Notes: generated by a model not told the origin, from the letters alone. Shown: positions 1 to 10,812, numbered from the stretch's first letter. The stretch: DNA of 64,000 nt from Sphingomonas_B tabacisoli (GCF_042678385.1 NZ_JBHUDY010000001.1:124001-188000); one strand, 5' to 3'. A program made the numbers and translations.

Positions 1-1290
1 GCCGCGCTTGATGCGGCGCGTCAGGCGGAGGAGACATCCGCGCCCGCCGCATCCGGACTCCCCGGTTTCCGCACGTCCGCAGTGGACCGCGGCGCCGCAC
101 GCGGCGAGACGTCGCGGCTCGCTCGCGCCCGGATGACGCTGCGCGACGTCTTCACCCCTGCGCAGCCCGTCACCGAGCGCAGCAAGTTCGCCGGCCGGCT
201 GGGCGTGCTCGCGCGGCTCATCGAAATCCTGGAAGAACAGCGCAGCCACGTCGTCATCTATGGCGAGCGCGGCATCGGCAAGACCTCGCTGGTCCACATC
301 CTCGCCGACATCGCCCGCGAATCGCGCTATGTCGTGGTGTACGCCTCGTGCGGCGCCTTTTCGAGCTTCGAGGACATTTTCCGTGCGGTGTTGCGGGACG
401 TTCCGCAGCTTTATCTGCGCGACATCGACCCGACGGCGCTTGGCGAAAACCAGGGCTCGCTTGCCGATCGGTTGCCGGAGAATTTCGATGCGCGCCAGTT
501 GGGCGAATTGCTCGCGCAGGTGACCGGCACGCGCGTGATCCTGATCCTCGACGAATATGACCGCGCCGAAAGCGACCAGTTCCGCCAGAGTGTTGCCGAG
601 CTGATCAAGAACCTGTCGGACCGGGCCGCGCGCGTGCAGCTCGTGCTCGCCGGCGTGGCGTCGAACCTTCAGCAACTGATCGGCTACATCCCCTCGATCC
701 GCCGCAACATCATCGGCCTGCCGATGCCGCGCCTGTCGAGCGAGGAAGTGCGGGCGCTCATCCGCATCGGCGAAAAGAGCGCCGGCGTTACTTTCGAAGA
801 GGATGCGGTGCAGGCGATCGAAGGCCTGTCGAACGGCTCGCCCTATCTGGTGCGCCTCGTCAGCCACCATGCGTCGATGATCGCGCTGGATGCCGAACGT
901 CTCGACATTCGGCTGGAAGACGTCTGGGGCGCGCTCGACAAGGTCGTCGATGAATCCGCCAGCCGCCTCGATCCGCGCCTCCTTGCCGCGGTCGAGCCTT
1001 TCCTCGATAGCGGGCGGCGCAAGCTGATCGGCGCGGCCGCGCGCGCTGCGAGCACGCCGGACGGCTGGTTCGCGCCCGAAGACGCGGTGGCGCTGGACGA
1101 TCATGCGTCCGCCGAACGGATGGCGAAGGAGCTCAACGAGCTCACCATCGCCGGCGTGATCGAGCGCGCGACCGATGGAGACGCGACGCGCTATCGTTTC
1201 CGCGAAGAGCCGTTGCCGACCTATCTCTGGATGCGAATCGCGCGCGACGAGAATGATGTGCGTAGCCGGCGCACGGCCGTAGGCGCCTGA
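1..1290 (+). CDS. AAA-type ATP-binding protein, 5' end probably outside the window
   Basis: The reading frame is open from the first base, so the true start may lie upstream; candidate starts inside are GTG at 82 and ATG at 133. Counting from 82, a Walker A motif GERGIGKTS lies at residues 61-69 and a Walker B motif ending LDEYD near 156-160. This fits an ORC/Cdc6-like or STAND-like P-loop ATPase. The C-terminal third looks helical and could be a winged helix, but I recognise no partner domain. There is no signal peptide or membrane segment. It converges on the glycosyltransferase gene 19 bases downstream, so the two are separate transcription units. Its role is unknown; the neighbouring polysaccharide genes do not prove a link. 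Confidence 0.8.
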   Translation, partial: AALDAARQAEETSAPAASGLPGFRTSAVDRGAARGETSRLARARMTLRDVFTPAQPVTERSKFAGRLGVLARLIEILEEQRSHVVIYGERGIGKTSLVHILADIARESRYVVVYASCGAFSSFEDIFRAVLRDVPQLYLRDIDPTALGENQGSLADRLPENFDARQLGELLAQVTGTRVILILDEYDRAESDQFRQSVAELIKNLSDRAARVQLVLAGVASNLQQLIGYIPSIRRNIIGLPMPRLSSEEVRALIRIGEKSAGVTFEEDAVQAIEGLSNGSPYLVRLVSHHASMIALDAERLDIRLEDVWGALDKVVDESASRLDPRLLAAVEPFLDSGRRKLIGAAARAASTPDGWFAPEDAVALDDHASAERMAKELNELTIAGVIERATDGDATRYRFREEPLPTYLWMRIARDENDVRSRRTAVGA

Positions 1291-1309
1291 GGGTCTTTCC
1301 GGGCGCGAA

Positions 1310-2323
1310 CTACCGCGCCCACTCGGCCAGTCGCTTTTTGAGGTGGTCGATCAACGCGGCCGGCTCGGTCGTCGCCATGACCGGCGGCTTCGATCGGGCG
1401 CGTTCGATGGCCGCGCCCAATGGCTCTCCGTCAAGCACCACTTCGACCAAGCCCCGGGCTGCGAAAGCGGTGCTGATCTCTTCCTGATGGTCATCGTAAT
1501 GCTCGCCGAGCGAAAACAGCCGCGGCATGACGATCGTGCGGCATCCGGCGCGCAGCGCAGTGATCAGCGACCCGGTGCCCCCGTGGCACACGACGAATGC
1601 CGCGCGCTGCAAGATGTCCTGCACCTGATCGAAACCGATGGAGCGATGCACCTCGACTCCGTCGGGAATATCGGACGGCAAGTCCACGTCGCCCACTTGC
1701 AGGATCACGCGTTCGGGCAGCGCGCCGCTCGCCTTCAGCTTCAGCACGGCTTCGACCAGCCTCGGGAACCCCAGGGTCGCGCCGACCGTCGCGAACAGCA
1801 GCGGCTCCTTGGGTGGCGGCGTTCCTTCGAGCAGCCGAAAGGGGTCGAAAAGCGTGACATCGGGCCACCGATCCTTCAGCGCCTTCGACTGGACGATCGT
1901 TTCGGTAGCGAACGGCTTCAGGCCGGTGGCGAACTTTGAAGGCGCATCGAACCGTGCGAACGAATCGATCAGCACGACCTTCGCGCCCGTCGCCCGCGCC
2001 GACAGCGCCGTCCAGTACATCGCCCCGGCGCCGGTGGTGATCACAACATCGGGTCGTTCCTGCCGCACCAGCGCCAGCGACTGGGCGAAGTTGCGTGCCG
2101 TCCCTTTCAGCATATCGATGCTGCGGCCGAGACGCGCCTGGCCCAGCGCGAAATGGTCGACGAAACGTACCGGATGCTTTTCGGCCAGGCTGCGGCCGAG
2201 CGCCGTATCTTCGGTGACGAAGAAATAATCCTGATCCCGCCATGCCGGTTCGAGGTCCAGAAGCTGGCGGACATGGCCGCCGCCGGATGCAGCCAGACAG
2301 AGTTTCAGGGCCTTACGGGTCAC
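1310..2323 (-). CDS. Alg14/Alg13-type fused glycosyltransferase (GT28 family)
   Basis: This 337-residue protein looks like an Alg14-like half fused to an Alg13-like half. The N-terminal half has a glycine-rich SGGGHVRQLL motif near residue 13 and a TTGAGAMY loop. The C-terminal half has the GT28 sugar-nucleotide motif CHGGTGSLITALRAG followed by H-x-D-D-H-Q. Such proteins transfer a second sugar onto a membrane lipid-linked sugar; the glucuronosyltransferases of sphingan and succinoglycan-type polymers are of this kind. In other bacteria the two halves are often separate genes, as in PssD/PssE. The donor sugar cannot be read from the sequence. It is divergent from the EpsD-like gene, with 129 bases between the two starts. 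Confidence 0.82.
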   Translation of the reverse strand: MTRKALKLCLAASGGGHVRQLLDLEPAWRDQDYFFVTEDTALGRSLAEKHPVRFVDHFALGQARLGRSIDMLKGTARNFAQSLALVRQERPDVVITTGAGAMYWTALSARATGAKVVLIDSFARFDAPSKFATGLKPFATETIVQSKALKDRWPDVTLFDPFRLLEGTPPPKEPLLFATVGATLGFPRLVEAVLKLKASGALPERVILQVGDVDLPSDIPDGVEVHRSIGFDQVQDILQRAAFVVCHGGTGSLITALRAGCRTIVMPRLFSLGEHYDDHQEEISTAFAARGLVEVVLDGEPLGAAIERARSKPPVMATTEPAALIDHLKKRLAEWAR

Positions 2324-2452
2324 GCGTTACTTCCTCGATATGGTTAGCAGCTGGTCTTAACGTTGTTTTGGGTTCCGCGCGCTCAATTGCCTGCTAAGAG
2401 CAAACGCGCAAAATTGAACCGTGCCGGGCCGGCATGGTGTGGGGAGTGATCT

Positions 2453-3328
2453 ATGCGGAAAATCGTTACGACGGCCTTGATGGTCGGAACGGCGTTGCTC
2501 GTGGCAGGCTGCGGCAAGAAGGGCGAAGGCGACCTCGAAAAAGGCCAGGTCGTCGCAACCGTCGACGGCAAGGACATTACCGTCCACGAACTCAATGCCG
2601 AACTGCAGGGCCAGCAAGTGCCGGCGAATCTGAGTCCCGAGCAGCGCAAGCAGCTTGAGCAGGGCGCGCTGCAGCAGGTCGTCAACCGCCGTATTCTCGC
2701 CGACATCGCGCGCGAGCGCGGGCTCGACAAGACGCCGATGTATCTGCTCCAGGAGCGCCGGGCCGAGGAGCAGATCCTTGTCCAGATGCTGCAGCGTCAG
2801 ATGAGCGCCGCGGTGAAGCAGCCGAGCGCGGCCGACGTCAGCACTTTCATCGCTCAGAACCCGGACCTGTTTGCCGAGCGCAAGATCTTCACGGTCGACC
2901 AGATCCAGTTCGAAATGCCGCGCGACCCGCAAATCCTGCGCAAATATCAGCCGCTGAAGACGATGGACGAAGTCGAGGCGATGCTGAAGCAGGACGGCCT
3001 GCAGTTCCGGCGCGCGCCGTCGAAGCTGGATGTCGCCACGGCCAATCCGGACCTCGTTCAGCAGGTCCTGAAGATGCCGAAGGACGAGATCTTCCTGATC
3101 CCGGCCGGCCGCGTGATGGTGGCGAACCACATCACCGACACCCAGGTCCAGCCGCTCACCGGCCCGCAGGCGGAGCAATTCGCCACCGGCCTGATCCAGC
3201 AGCGCAAGTTCCAGGAACTGATCAAGCGCGATCTGGAGCCGAAGGTGAAGAAGGCCGAAGGCGAAGTGAAATATCAGGCCGGCTTCGGGCCGCCCAAGCC
3301 GGCAGCAGCGCCGGTCGCCGCGAAGTAA
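2453..3328 (+). CDS. EpsD-family peptidyl-prolyl isomerase-like lipoprotein
   Basis: A 291-residue lipoprotein: a hydrophobic signal ends in the lipobox LVAGC with the lipidated Cys at residue 20. The rest resembles SurA/EpsD-type foldases, with an N-terminal helical chaperone part (VDGKDITVHELN, then VVNRRILADIAR) and a C-terminal parvulin-like region. EpsD-family proteins are found in exopolysaccharide and exosortase clusters, where they are thought to help fold or place envelope proteins; this fits the glycosyltransferases on either side. The C-terminus is rich in Lys, Ala and Pro. It ends in a strong hairpin shared with the convergent glycosyltransferase gene. Whether it is an active isomerase cannot be judged from this sequence. 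Confidence 0.85.
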   Translation: MRKIVTTALMVGTALLVAGCGKKGEGDLEKGQVVATVDGKDITVHELNAELQGQQVPANLSPEQRKQLEQGALQQVVNRRILADIARERGLDKTPMYLLQERRAEEQILVQMLQRQMSAAVKQPSAADVSTFIAQNPDLFAERKIFTVDQIQFEMPRDPQILRKYQPLKTMDEVEAMLKQDGLQFRRAPSKLDVATANPDLVQQVLKMPKDEIFLIPAGRVMVANHITDTQVQPLTGPQAEQFATGLIQQRKFQELIKRDLEPKVKKAEGEVKYQAGFGPPKPAAAPVAAK

Positions 3329-3334
3329 GAATCC

Positions 3335-3364
3335 GAGCCGCCGTTTCCCGAGAAACGGCGGCTC
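3335..3364. terminator. Bidirectional hairpin terminator between epsD-like gene and GT2 gene
   Basis: A 13-base-pair perfect stem (3335-3347 with 3352-3364) and a 4-base loop fill the gap between two convergent genes. It reaches into the last codon of the minus-strand gene. No long T run follows on either side, so efficiency is uncertain. Confidence 0.6.
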
Positions 3365-4289
3365 AGTTTCCGCTCTGCGCCGCGCCGGCGTATGGGGTGT
3401 GATCCCAGAGCTTCCACCACAAAAGCTTGCCGAGTCCGCCGCTCGCGCGCACCGTTTCCGCTTGCCATTGCGGCCGCCCCGCAAGTCGGAGAGCTGCCGC
3501 CCGTGCGCCGTGCAGGCCGACCTGCGTAGCGCCTACGCCCATCCATAAGGCAGCCTTCGTCCAGCCCCCGAAGCCGCCGCCGCCGCGCATCATGATGATC
3601 CGCTGCTGGCCCTGCCGGTATTTGCGGCTTCGGACATAAGCCAGGGTCGAGCGATCGGGCGGAATCTGTTCCTCCACGATCGCCGCCGGGTTCCAGTGAA
3701 TGGGAATGCCCCGCTCGACAAGCGAGCGCACGAGCCAGACGTCCTCGCCGCCAGTGCCGTTCAGATCCGTCGTGAAGGGGGCGGAGCCAGTGAAGCAGGC
3801 GGCCTTGTCGAACAGCGAATTGCCGGTGCCGACGTGAATCCATTTGTCCGAGATGTCGGCATCCGGGGGCCGCGTCAGGTCGCGCGTATAGAGATCGTCC
3901 AGAAAGTCGCGGAGACCGGGCTCGACCGGCGCCAGATAACGCGGCAGGACCATCCCGAAACTCGCTGCAATCCCGCGCTCCGCGTGACGCAGCAGGGCAT
4001 CGACCCAGGCCGGCTGCGCGAGTTCGTCGTCGTCGATGAACGCCAGATAGCGCCCGCGGGAGTCCGCCACTGCCCGGTTGCGCGCCTGGACGACGCCGGG
4101 GCTGGGTTCATGCACGTAACGCAAGTCCGCATCGGACCGGCTATCGCACAACGACCGGGCGCTTCCGTCGGGGTCATTGTCGACAACCAGAACCTCGACT
4201 CCTTCGCGGAGTTGAGGGAGCACCGTGTCCAGACACTCGGCGAGCATCTCGGCGCGCCGGAAGGTCGGAATGGCGATCGTCAGCAACAC
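3363..4289 (-). CDS. Family 2 glycosyltransferase
   Basis: A 308-residue GT-A-fold enzyme. The N-terminus LLTIAIPTFRR is typical of family 2, the nucleotide-binding VVDNDPDGS is at 35-43, and the metal-binding acidic run FIDDDE is at 84-89. I chose the GTG at 4289 because it overlaps the TAG stop of the acetyltransferase (TAGTG). The frame stays open upstream for 94 more codons, but that part is only antisense to the acetyltransferase. The two genes are thus translationally coupled and probably modify the same glycan. There is no clear membrane segment except hydrophobic stretches near the C-terminus. The sugar donor and acceptor are unknown. Confidence 0.85.
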   Translation of the reverse strand: MLLTIAIPTFRRAEMLAECLDTVLPQLREGVEVLVVDNDPDGSARSLCDSRSDADLRYVHEPSPGVVQARNRAVADSRGRYLAFIDDDELAQPAWVDALLRHAERGIAASFGMVLPRYLAPVEPGLRDFLDDLYTRDLTRPPDADISDKWIHVGTGNSLFDKAACFTGSAPFTTDLNGTGGEDVWLVRSLVERGIPIHWNPAAIVEEQIPPDRSTLAYVRSRKYRQGQQRIIMMRGGGGFGGWTKAALWMGVGATQVGLHGARAAALRLAGRPQWQAETVRASGGLGKLLWWKLWDHTPYAGAAQSGN

Positions 4290-4894
4290 TAGATTTTTCC
4301 GGAATCGACCGCGTCGATGAATCCCTGGATATCCGGGCTCTGCATCAGGCCGGCCGCGCGGCGCAGCCGATCGTCCGGCCAGTCCCACCAGCGAATCTGC
4401 AGCAGCCGCTCCACAATCTCCGGCGAAAAGCGCTGGCGCAGCGCGCGCGCCGGGTTGCCGACGACAATCGTATAGGGCGGCACGTCGCGGGCGACGACGG
4501 CGCCCGCGCCGATCACCGCGCCGTCGCCGACAGTCACGCCCGACATGATGATTGCTGCGCGGCCGATCCACACGTCATTGCCGATCACGACATCGCCGCG
4601 GCTGTTCGGTTGTTCGGGATGATAATGCTCGCGCCACATCGCACCGAACGGAAAAGTGGTGACCCATTCCGGGTGATGGTTGCCGCCCAGAAAAATGCCG
4701 ACGTCCGCAGCGATCGAGCAGAAGGCGCCGATCTTCAGCGTTGCATCGTGCGGATAGCTGAAAATACGGGGCTTGCCGTAGGTGCCGCGACCGATTTGGT
4801 ATTCGGGGAAAATGAATGCTGTGTAGTTCAGCGGGGGCTCGATGCCCCGCAAATTGGCCAGCTTTGCCCGAAACGTTCTGATCAAACCCTGCAC
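4289..4894 (-). CDS. CatB-like hexapeptide-repeat O-acetyltransferase
   Basis: A 201-residue left-handed beta-helix acyltransferase. Hexapeptide repeats run from about residue 50 to 155 (for example VVIGNDVWIGRAAIIMSGV), interrupted by the GGNHHPEW loop (residues 70-77) whose His is the probable catalytic base in the CatB/xenobiotic acyltransferase family. It ends with the usual VVGNPAR turn and a C-terminal helical tail. Coupling with the GT2 gene downstream suggests acetylation of a surface polysaccharide sugar rather than of an antibiotic, but this is inference. Upstream lies 97 bases without a gene and then the broken glycosyltransferase, all on the same strand, so the three may be one operon. 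Confidence 0.85.
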   Translation of the reverse strand: MQGLIRTFRAKLANLRGIEPPLNYTAFIFPEYQIGRGTYGKPRIFSYPHDATLKIGAFCSIAADVGIFLGGNHHPEWVTTFPFGAMWREHYHPEQPNSRGDVVIGNDVWIGRAAIIMSGVTVGDGAVIGAGAVVARDVPPYTIVVGNPARALRQRFSPEIVERLLQIRWWDWPDDRLRRAAGLMQSPDIQGFIDAVDSGKI

Positions 4895-4991
4895 TGTATA
4901 TCCTTTTGCCGCAGGCCTTTACGGACGAACAGGCCACCGGCGCCCCGCCTCGATCGATCCGCTCGATAAACCGTGGCAAGCAAAAGTAAAA

Positions 4992-6005
4992 TCATCGCAA
5001 TTGGCCGCGACGGCCGAACGCCAGGGCGCGCGCCGCCGGATCCGAGATTCTTTCGACGACCGCACGTGGGGGTGGCAAGCCGAGCGAGCCGGCAAGCACC
5101 GCATAGGCAGGCTCCACGCCGCCCTTCAGCAGCACCTGCGCGGCCTTCGCGACTCCCCATGCCGCCGCCACGGGCAATCGGGCGGGAAAGTGCCGCCGGA
5201 CGAAGCGCACGCGGTTGCGCTGGTTGAAATAAAAGGAAAATGCGCCGGGCAGGCGCGAATGCGTGCCCGAGCCGATCGCGGTGCCGCCGCGATGATAGAT
5301 GTCGGCGTCAGGCACCAGCTCGATCGGGATGCCGCGGCGGCGGAAAGCCCAGTCGACTTCCTCGTAATAGAGGAAATAATCCTCGGGCATCAGGCCGATC
5401 CGGTCGACGAACGCGCGCGGCACGACGATGTTGGCGCCGGTCACATAGTCGAGCGTCGCGGGGTCGGGCAGCGGCGTCGTCGCGGCGGGTGCGGCGGCAT
5501 GCATCGAATGGCAGGTTCCGGTCCAGCGGCTGACGCGTCCGCCATCGGTCTGGATCAGCTCCGGCGTCTCGAAATAACGGCAGCGGCTGCTAAGCATCGC
5601 GGGCGGGCCGCTTTCCAGGCGTTCGAGGAAGCGGCCGGGAGTGGCTTCCGGCACCACGCTGTCGGGGTTCAGCACCCATTAGCCGATCACGTCGTCATGC
5701 GCCTGCAGGAAGCGGATGCCGGCATTCACGCCATAGGCATAGCCGCCATTCACGTCCGACAGCAGCAAAGTCAGCGGCGCGAGCTCGCCGGTGCGGTGGC
5801 CGCCGACCCGCGATGTGCTCGCCTCGACGGACGCCTTGCTAGCCCAAGCGACGATCGCTTCGCGCGTCTCGTCTGTCGACTGGTTGTCGACCACGACCAC
5901 GCGCAGCGAGGCCGCCGCGTGTGCGCGGAACAGGCTGTCCAGGCATTCCAGGATCACGTCGGCCGAGTTGAAGGCAACAATGACCACGCCAAGTTTTACG
6001 CTCAC
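4992..6005 (-). pseudogene. Family 2 glycosyltransferase interrupted by an in-frame stop
   Basis: From a GTG start at 6005 the frame encodes a typical GT2 N-terminus (VKLGVVIVAFNSAD, then VVVVDNQSTDE). It reaches TAA at 5676-5678 (codon 110) and continues in the same frame with WVLNPDSVVP, a family-typical stretch, then YVTGANIVVPR and YYEEVDWAFRRRG to a normal stop at 4992. Without the TAA this would be one 337-residue enzyme, the usual length for the rhamnosyltransferase-like branch. A single substitution in an aromatic codon would explain it. Either the gene died recently, since both halves are otherwise intact, or there is a sequencing error. Re-initiation at the following GTG would give only the C-terminal part, without the nucleotide-binding half. 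Confidence 0.8.
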
Positions 6006-6141
6006 CGATTCCCCGCTTTTGCTGGTTTGGAACCATATCCCTGGTTCAACGCTGATAAATGTTGCGCGTTGTTGAATAGCCTCTAGGTTTCGCCGCCACA
6101 AATGCGCGTGTTTCAGCCGCGTAGATAGGGGATCGTAAGGC

Positions 6142-7770
6142 ATGTTATTCGGGCGCACCAAGCCACTCGACGCCGTTCTCGCCACCGCCGAAAAGAAAGG
6201 TCTGCACCGCACGCTGGGCGCGTTCCAGTTGACCATGCTCGGCATCGGCGCGGTGATCGGCACCGGTATCTTCGTTCTGACCTCGGAAGCGGCGCAAAAG
6301 GCCGGTCCCGGCATGTTGCTGAGCTTCGTGGTCGCGGGCTTCGTCTGCGCGGTGGCGGCGCTCTGCTACTCCGAACTGGCGTCGATGGTGCCGGTCTCCG
6401 GCTCCGCCTACACCTATACCTACACCGTCGTCGGCGAGCTGCTCGCCTGGATGGTCGGCTGGGCGCTGATCCTCGAATATGCGGTCGGCGCGAGCGCCGT
6501 CGCTGTCGGCTGGTCGAACCACGCGGTGGGATTGCTGAACGGCCTTGGGCTGCATTTCCCATCCGCGCTCGGCAACGCCGATGCGCTCAACGCCAAGGTT
6601 CTCCTCGCATTCGGCGCGGCGCCAAGCCCCGATCTCACCACCGCCCTGCAGGTTGGCGGCTGGATCAATATCCCGGCCGTTCTGATCGTCGGCGTCGTCA
6701 CCTGGTTGCTGGTGATCGGCACCACCGAGAGCGCGCGCGTCAATGCGGTTCTCGTGCTGATCAAGATCGCGGCGCTGACCGCGTTCATCGCGCTGACGAT
6801 CCCGGTGATGAACGCCGAGAATTTCACGCCGTTCACGCCCACCGGCGGAGCCGGCGTGTTCGGCGCGGCCGCATCGATCTTCTTCGCCTATGTCGGTTTC
6901 GACGCGGTCTCGACCGCGGCGGAAGAGACCAAGAACCCGCAACGCAACGTGCCGATCGGCCTGATCGGCTCGCTCTTCATCTGCACGCTCTTCTACCTGC
7001 TCGTCGCCTCGGGTGCGATCGGCGCGATCGGCGCGCAACCGGTGACCGGCGCGGACGGCACGGTGCTGGCGCCAGGCTCGGCAGAGATCGCCGGCCGCTG
7101 CGCCGCGATCGTTGCGAGCGGCACGATCGAGCCGCTCGTCTGCTCGAAGGAAGCGCTGGTTCACGTCCTGCAGGTCATCAACTGGCCGGTGATCGGCCGC
7201 CTGGTCGGCCTCGCCGCAGTGCTGGCGCTGCCGTCGGTCGTGCTGATGATGATGTTCGGCCAGACCCGCGTGTTCTTCACCATGGCGCGCGACGGGCTGC
7301 TGCCGGAGCGGCTATCGGCGGTGCATCCGAAGTTCCGCACACCGCACGTCGTGACGGTCGTGACGGGCATCGGCGCGGCCATCGCCGCCGCGTTTCTGCC
7401 CGTCGGCAAGCTTGCGGACTATTCGAACTCGGGCACGCTGTTCGCGTTCCTGATGGTTGCCGTGTCGGTGATGGTGCTGCGCCGTACCGACCCGAACCGG
7501 CCGCGCCCATTCCGGACACCCGGCGTGTACATCATCGCGCCGCTGTCGATCCTCGGCTGCCTCGGTCTCTATTTCTCGCTGCCGCTGACCGCGATCCTGG
7601 TCCTGCCGGGCTGGGGCCTGGTCGGGCTGCTGATCTATTTCGGCTATAGCCGCAGCCGCAGCCATGTCGGCCGCGGCATCATCGATGTGCCCGAGATGGA
7701 TAGCGACGCTCCGCCGGTGCCGGTCCCGCCCATGCCGGGCGCGCCGACACCCGGCATCCGCCAAGCCTGA
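6142..7770 (+). CDS. APC-family amino acid permease
   Basis: A 542-residue polytopic membrane protein of the amino acid-polyamine-organocation family, with about 12 hydrophobic segments. The first carries the family signature GIGAVIGTGIFVLT (residues 34-47), which binds the substrate carboxyl and amino groups. The motif FFAYVGFDAVSTAAEETKNP (about 250-270) is typical of the YfnA/cationic amino acid transporter branch. A periplasmic or cytoplasmic insertion around residues 295-335 contains two Cys. The C-terminal tail is rich in Pro. The start is preceded by a weak TAAGG ribosome site. A strong hairpin follows 5 bases after the stop. Its exact substrate is not deducible. Confidence 0.88.
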   Translation: MLFGRTKPLDAVLATAEKKGLHRTLGAFQLTMLGIGAVIGTGIFVLTSEAAQKAGPGMLLSFVVAGFVCAVAALCYSELASMVPVSGSAYTYTYTVVGELLAWMVGWALILEYAVGASAVAVGWSNHAVGLLNGLGLHFPSALGNADALNAKVLLAFGAAPSPDLTTALQVGGWINIPAVLIVGVVTWLLVIGTTESARVNAVLVLIKIAALTAFIALTIPVMNAENFTPFTPTGGAGVFGAAASIFFAYVGFDAVSTAAEETKNPQRNVPIGLIGSLFICTLFYLLVASGAIGAIGAQPVTGADGTVLAPGSAEIAGRCAAIVASGTIEPLVCSKEALVHVLQVINWPVIGRLVGLAAVLALPSVVLMMMFGQTRVFFTMARDGLLPERLSAVHPKFRTPHVVTVVTGIGAAIAAAFLPVGKLADYSNSGTLFAFLMVAVSVMVLRRTDPNRPRPFRTPGVYIIAPLSILGCLGLYFSLPLTAILVLPGWGLVGLLIYFGYSRSRSHVGRGIIDVPEMDSDAPPVPVPPMPGAPTPGIRQA

Positions 7771-7775
7771 CAAAA

Positions 7776-7808
7776 AAGCGGCCCCGGAGCGAAACTCCGG
7801 GGCCGCTT
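7776..7808. terminator. Strong intrinsic terminator, best for the minus strand
   Basis: A 14-base-pair perfect stem (7776-7789 with 7795-7808) and a 5-base loop sit between convergent genes. On the plus strand the left side is a run of A (7772-7777), which becomes a T run after the hairpin for the minus-strand kinase gene. On the plus strand the tail is the weaker TTCGTATTT, so it may serve both genes. Confidence 0.8.
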
Positions 7809-7830
7809 CGTATTTCAGGTGGGCGGATGA

Positions 7831-8829
7831 TCAGGCCAGCCGCTTTTCGACCAGCGCCTTGATGTCGGCCTGCGGGCGCGGGCCGACATGGGAAATGCAC
7901 TCGGCCGCGCAGATCGCGCCCATCCGCAGGCTGGTCTCCAGATCGCGGCCCTGCGCTTGACCGGCGAGGAAGCCGGCCGCGAACAAGTCGCCGGCGCCGG
8001 TGGTATCGACCACCCGCGCAACCGGTTCGGCGGGCACCCGCGCATGCTCGTCACCCGAATGCGCTTCGGCGCCATTGGGACCGTGAGTGCAGACCAGGGT
8101 CGGCACGCGTGCCGCCAGCGCCTTCACCGCTGCCTCGACATCCTCGGTCTGCATCATCGCGCGGACTTCGTTGTCGTTGGCGAAGAGAATATCGATCTCG
8201 CCCGCGTCGATCAGCGCGAAGAATGCGTCGCGATGCCCTTCGACGACGAAAATGTCCGAGAGCGTCAGCGCCACTTTGCGCCCGGCCGCCCGCGCCATCT
8301 CGATCGAGCGCTTCATCGCATCGCGCGACTGCTCCGCGTTCCACAGATAACCTTCAAGATACAGAATGCCGCCCGCCTTGATCGTTTCGGGATCGAGCGC
8401 ACTTTCCGGCAAGTTCTGCGCGGCGCCGAGAAAAGTGTTCATCGTGCGCTGGCCGTCGGGCGTGATGAGGACGAGGCAGCGCCCGGTCGGCTCGCCGCCG
8501 CTCGCCGGCGCGGTTCCGAAATGCACGCCGAGCGACTTGATGTCGTGCGCGAAGACCTGGCCGAGCTGGTCGTCGGCGATCTGGCCGATGAAGGCGCAGG
8601 GCTGCCCCAGGGCGGCGAGGCCGGCGATGGTGTTCGCCGCCGATCCGCCCGACACTTCCTGGCCCGGTCCCATGCGCGAATAGAGCGCGTCGGCCTCGGC
8701 CGAATCGAAGATCAACTGCATCGACCCCTTGGTCATGCCTTCGGCAGCGATGAATTCGTCGGTCGACTGCGAAAGGATATCGACAATGGCATTGCCGATC
8801 GCGACGACGTCATAGGTAGCAACGGTCAC
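7831..8829 (-). CDS. PfkB-family carbohydrate/adenosine kinase
   Basis: A 332-residue ribokinase-fold enzyme. The N-terminal signature is VSGGSAANTIAGLAALG, and the second PfkB signature DTTGAGDLFAAGFLAG starts at about residue 275, with Asp281 as the catalytic base and GAGD forming the anion hole. The N-terminus (YDVVAIGNAIVDIL) and overall pattern match proteins usually annotated as adenosine kinase in alphaproteobacteria, which would make AMP from adenosine. Sugar specificity within this family is hard to call, so the substrate is tentative. It is monocistronic, ends in the strong hairpin at 7776-7808, and is divergent from the small lipoprotein gene. Confidence 0.85.
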   Translation of the reverse strand: MTVATYDVVAIGNAIVDILSQSTDEFIAAEGMTKGSMQLIFDSAEADALYSRMGPGQEVSGGSAANTIAGLAALGQPCAFIGQIADDQLGQVFAHDIKSLGVHFGTAPASGGEPTGRCLVLITPDGQRTMNTFLGAAQNLPESALDPETIKAGGILYLEGYLWNAEQSRDAMKRSIEMARAAGRKVALTLSDIFVVEGHRDAFFALIDAGEIDILFANDNEVRAMMQTEDVEAAVKALAARVPTLVCTHGPNGAEAHSGDEHARVPAEPVARVVDTTGAGDLFAAGFLAGQAQGRDLETSLRMGAICAAECISHVGPRPQADIKALVEKRLA

Positions 8830-8923
8830 GCAAATCTCCGAGTAGGGAACCGCGCGCCCATAGTCTGGATTGCTGGTGGGTCAAACTCTTGCGCGGGATC
8901 GCCGGGCGTGGTGGATCGGATAA

Positions 8924-9277
8924 ATGCGCAAGGCTCTTGTGATCGGATCGACTCTGTTGGGCGCTGGCTGCGCGACTGCCCCGCCCCCCGCCGTGCCGGT
9001 TGCGCCGCCGATCATATCAACCTCGGGTCTGGAGCGCGTGCTCGGACATGACGCGCATGACCTTGTCGCGTTGTTCGGCGAGCCGGAGCTGGACGTGCGC
9101 GAGGATCAGGCGCGGAAACTGCAGTTCGTCGGGCCGATCTGCGTGCTCGACGCCTATCTTTATTCGAAGAACGGACGCGAACCGGTCGTGACCTATCTCG
9201 ATGCGCGCCAGCCCGACGGCCGCGACATCGACCGCGCGAGCTGCGTCGCCGCATTGATCGCCAACAAGAAGCGCTAG
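8924..9277 (+). CDS. Small conserved lipoprotein, function unknown
   Basis: A 117-residue protein with a short signal peptide and lipobox LGAGC (lipidated Cys16), then a Pro/Ala-rich linker and a compact domain. The segment LVALFGEPELDVREDQARKL resembles the fold seen in small outer-membrane-associated lipoproteins of the SmpA/BamE kind, but the match is only suggestive. Two further Cys (in PICVLDAYLY and ASCVAAL) may form a disulfide. It ends exactly where the convergent pyruvate kinase gene ends, with no base between the two stop codons. I do not recognise a function. Confidence 0.7.
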   Translation: MRKALVIGSTLLGAGCATAPPPAVPVAPPIISTSGLERVLGHDAHDLVALFGEPELDVREDQARKLQFVGPICVLDAYLYSKNGREPVVTYLDARQPDGRDIDRASCVAALIANKKR

Positions 9278-10741
<1,464 letters not shown>

Positions 10742-10812
10742 AGCCTCTCTTCCGGTTGGACAGCGGCGTCCTACCCGCTATCGCCCGGCGATCAACCCGC
10801 GGGGACGATGTG

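Noticed and set aside
4290..4571. A 94-codon N-terminal extension of the GT2 gene at 3363-4289
   Set aside because: It overlaps the acetyltransferase entirely and is Arg-rich; the GTG at 4289 starts directly on the typical GT2 N-terminus.
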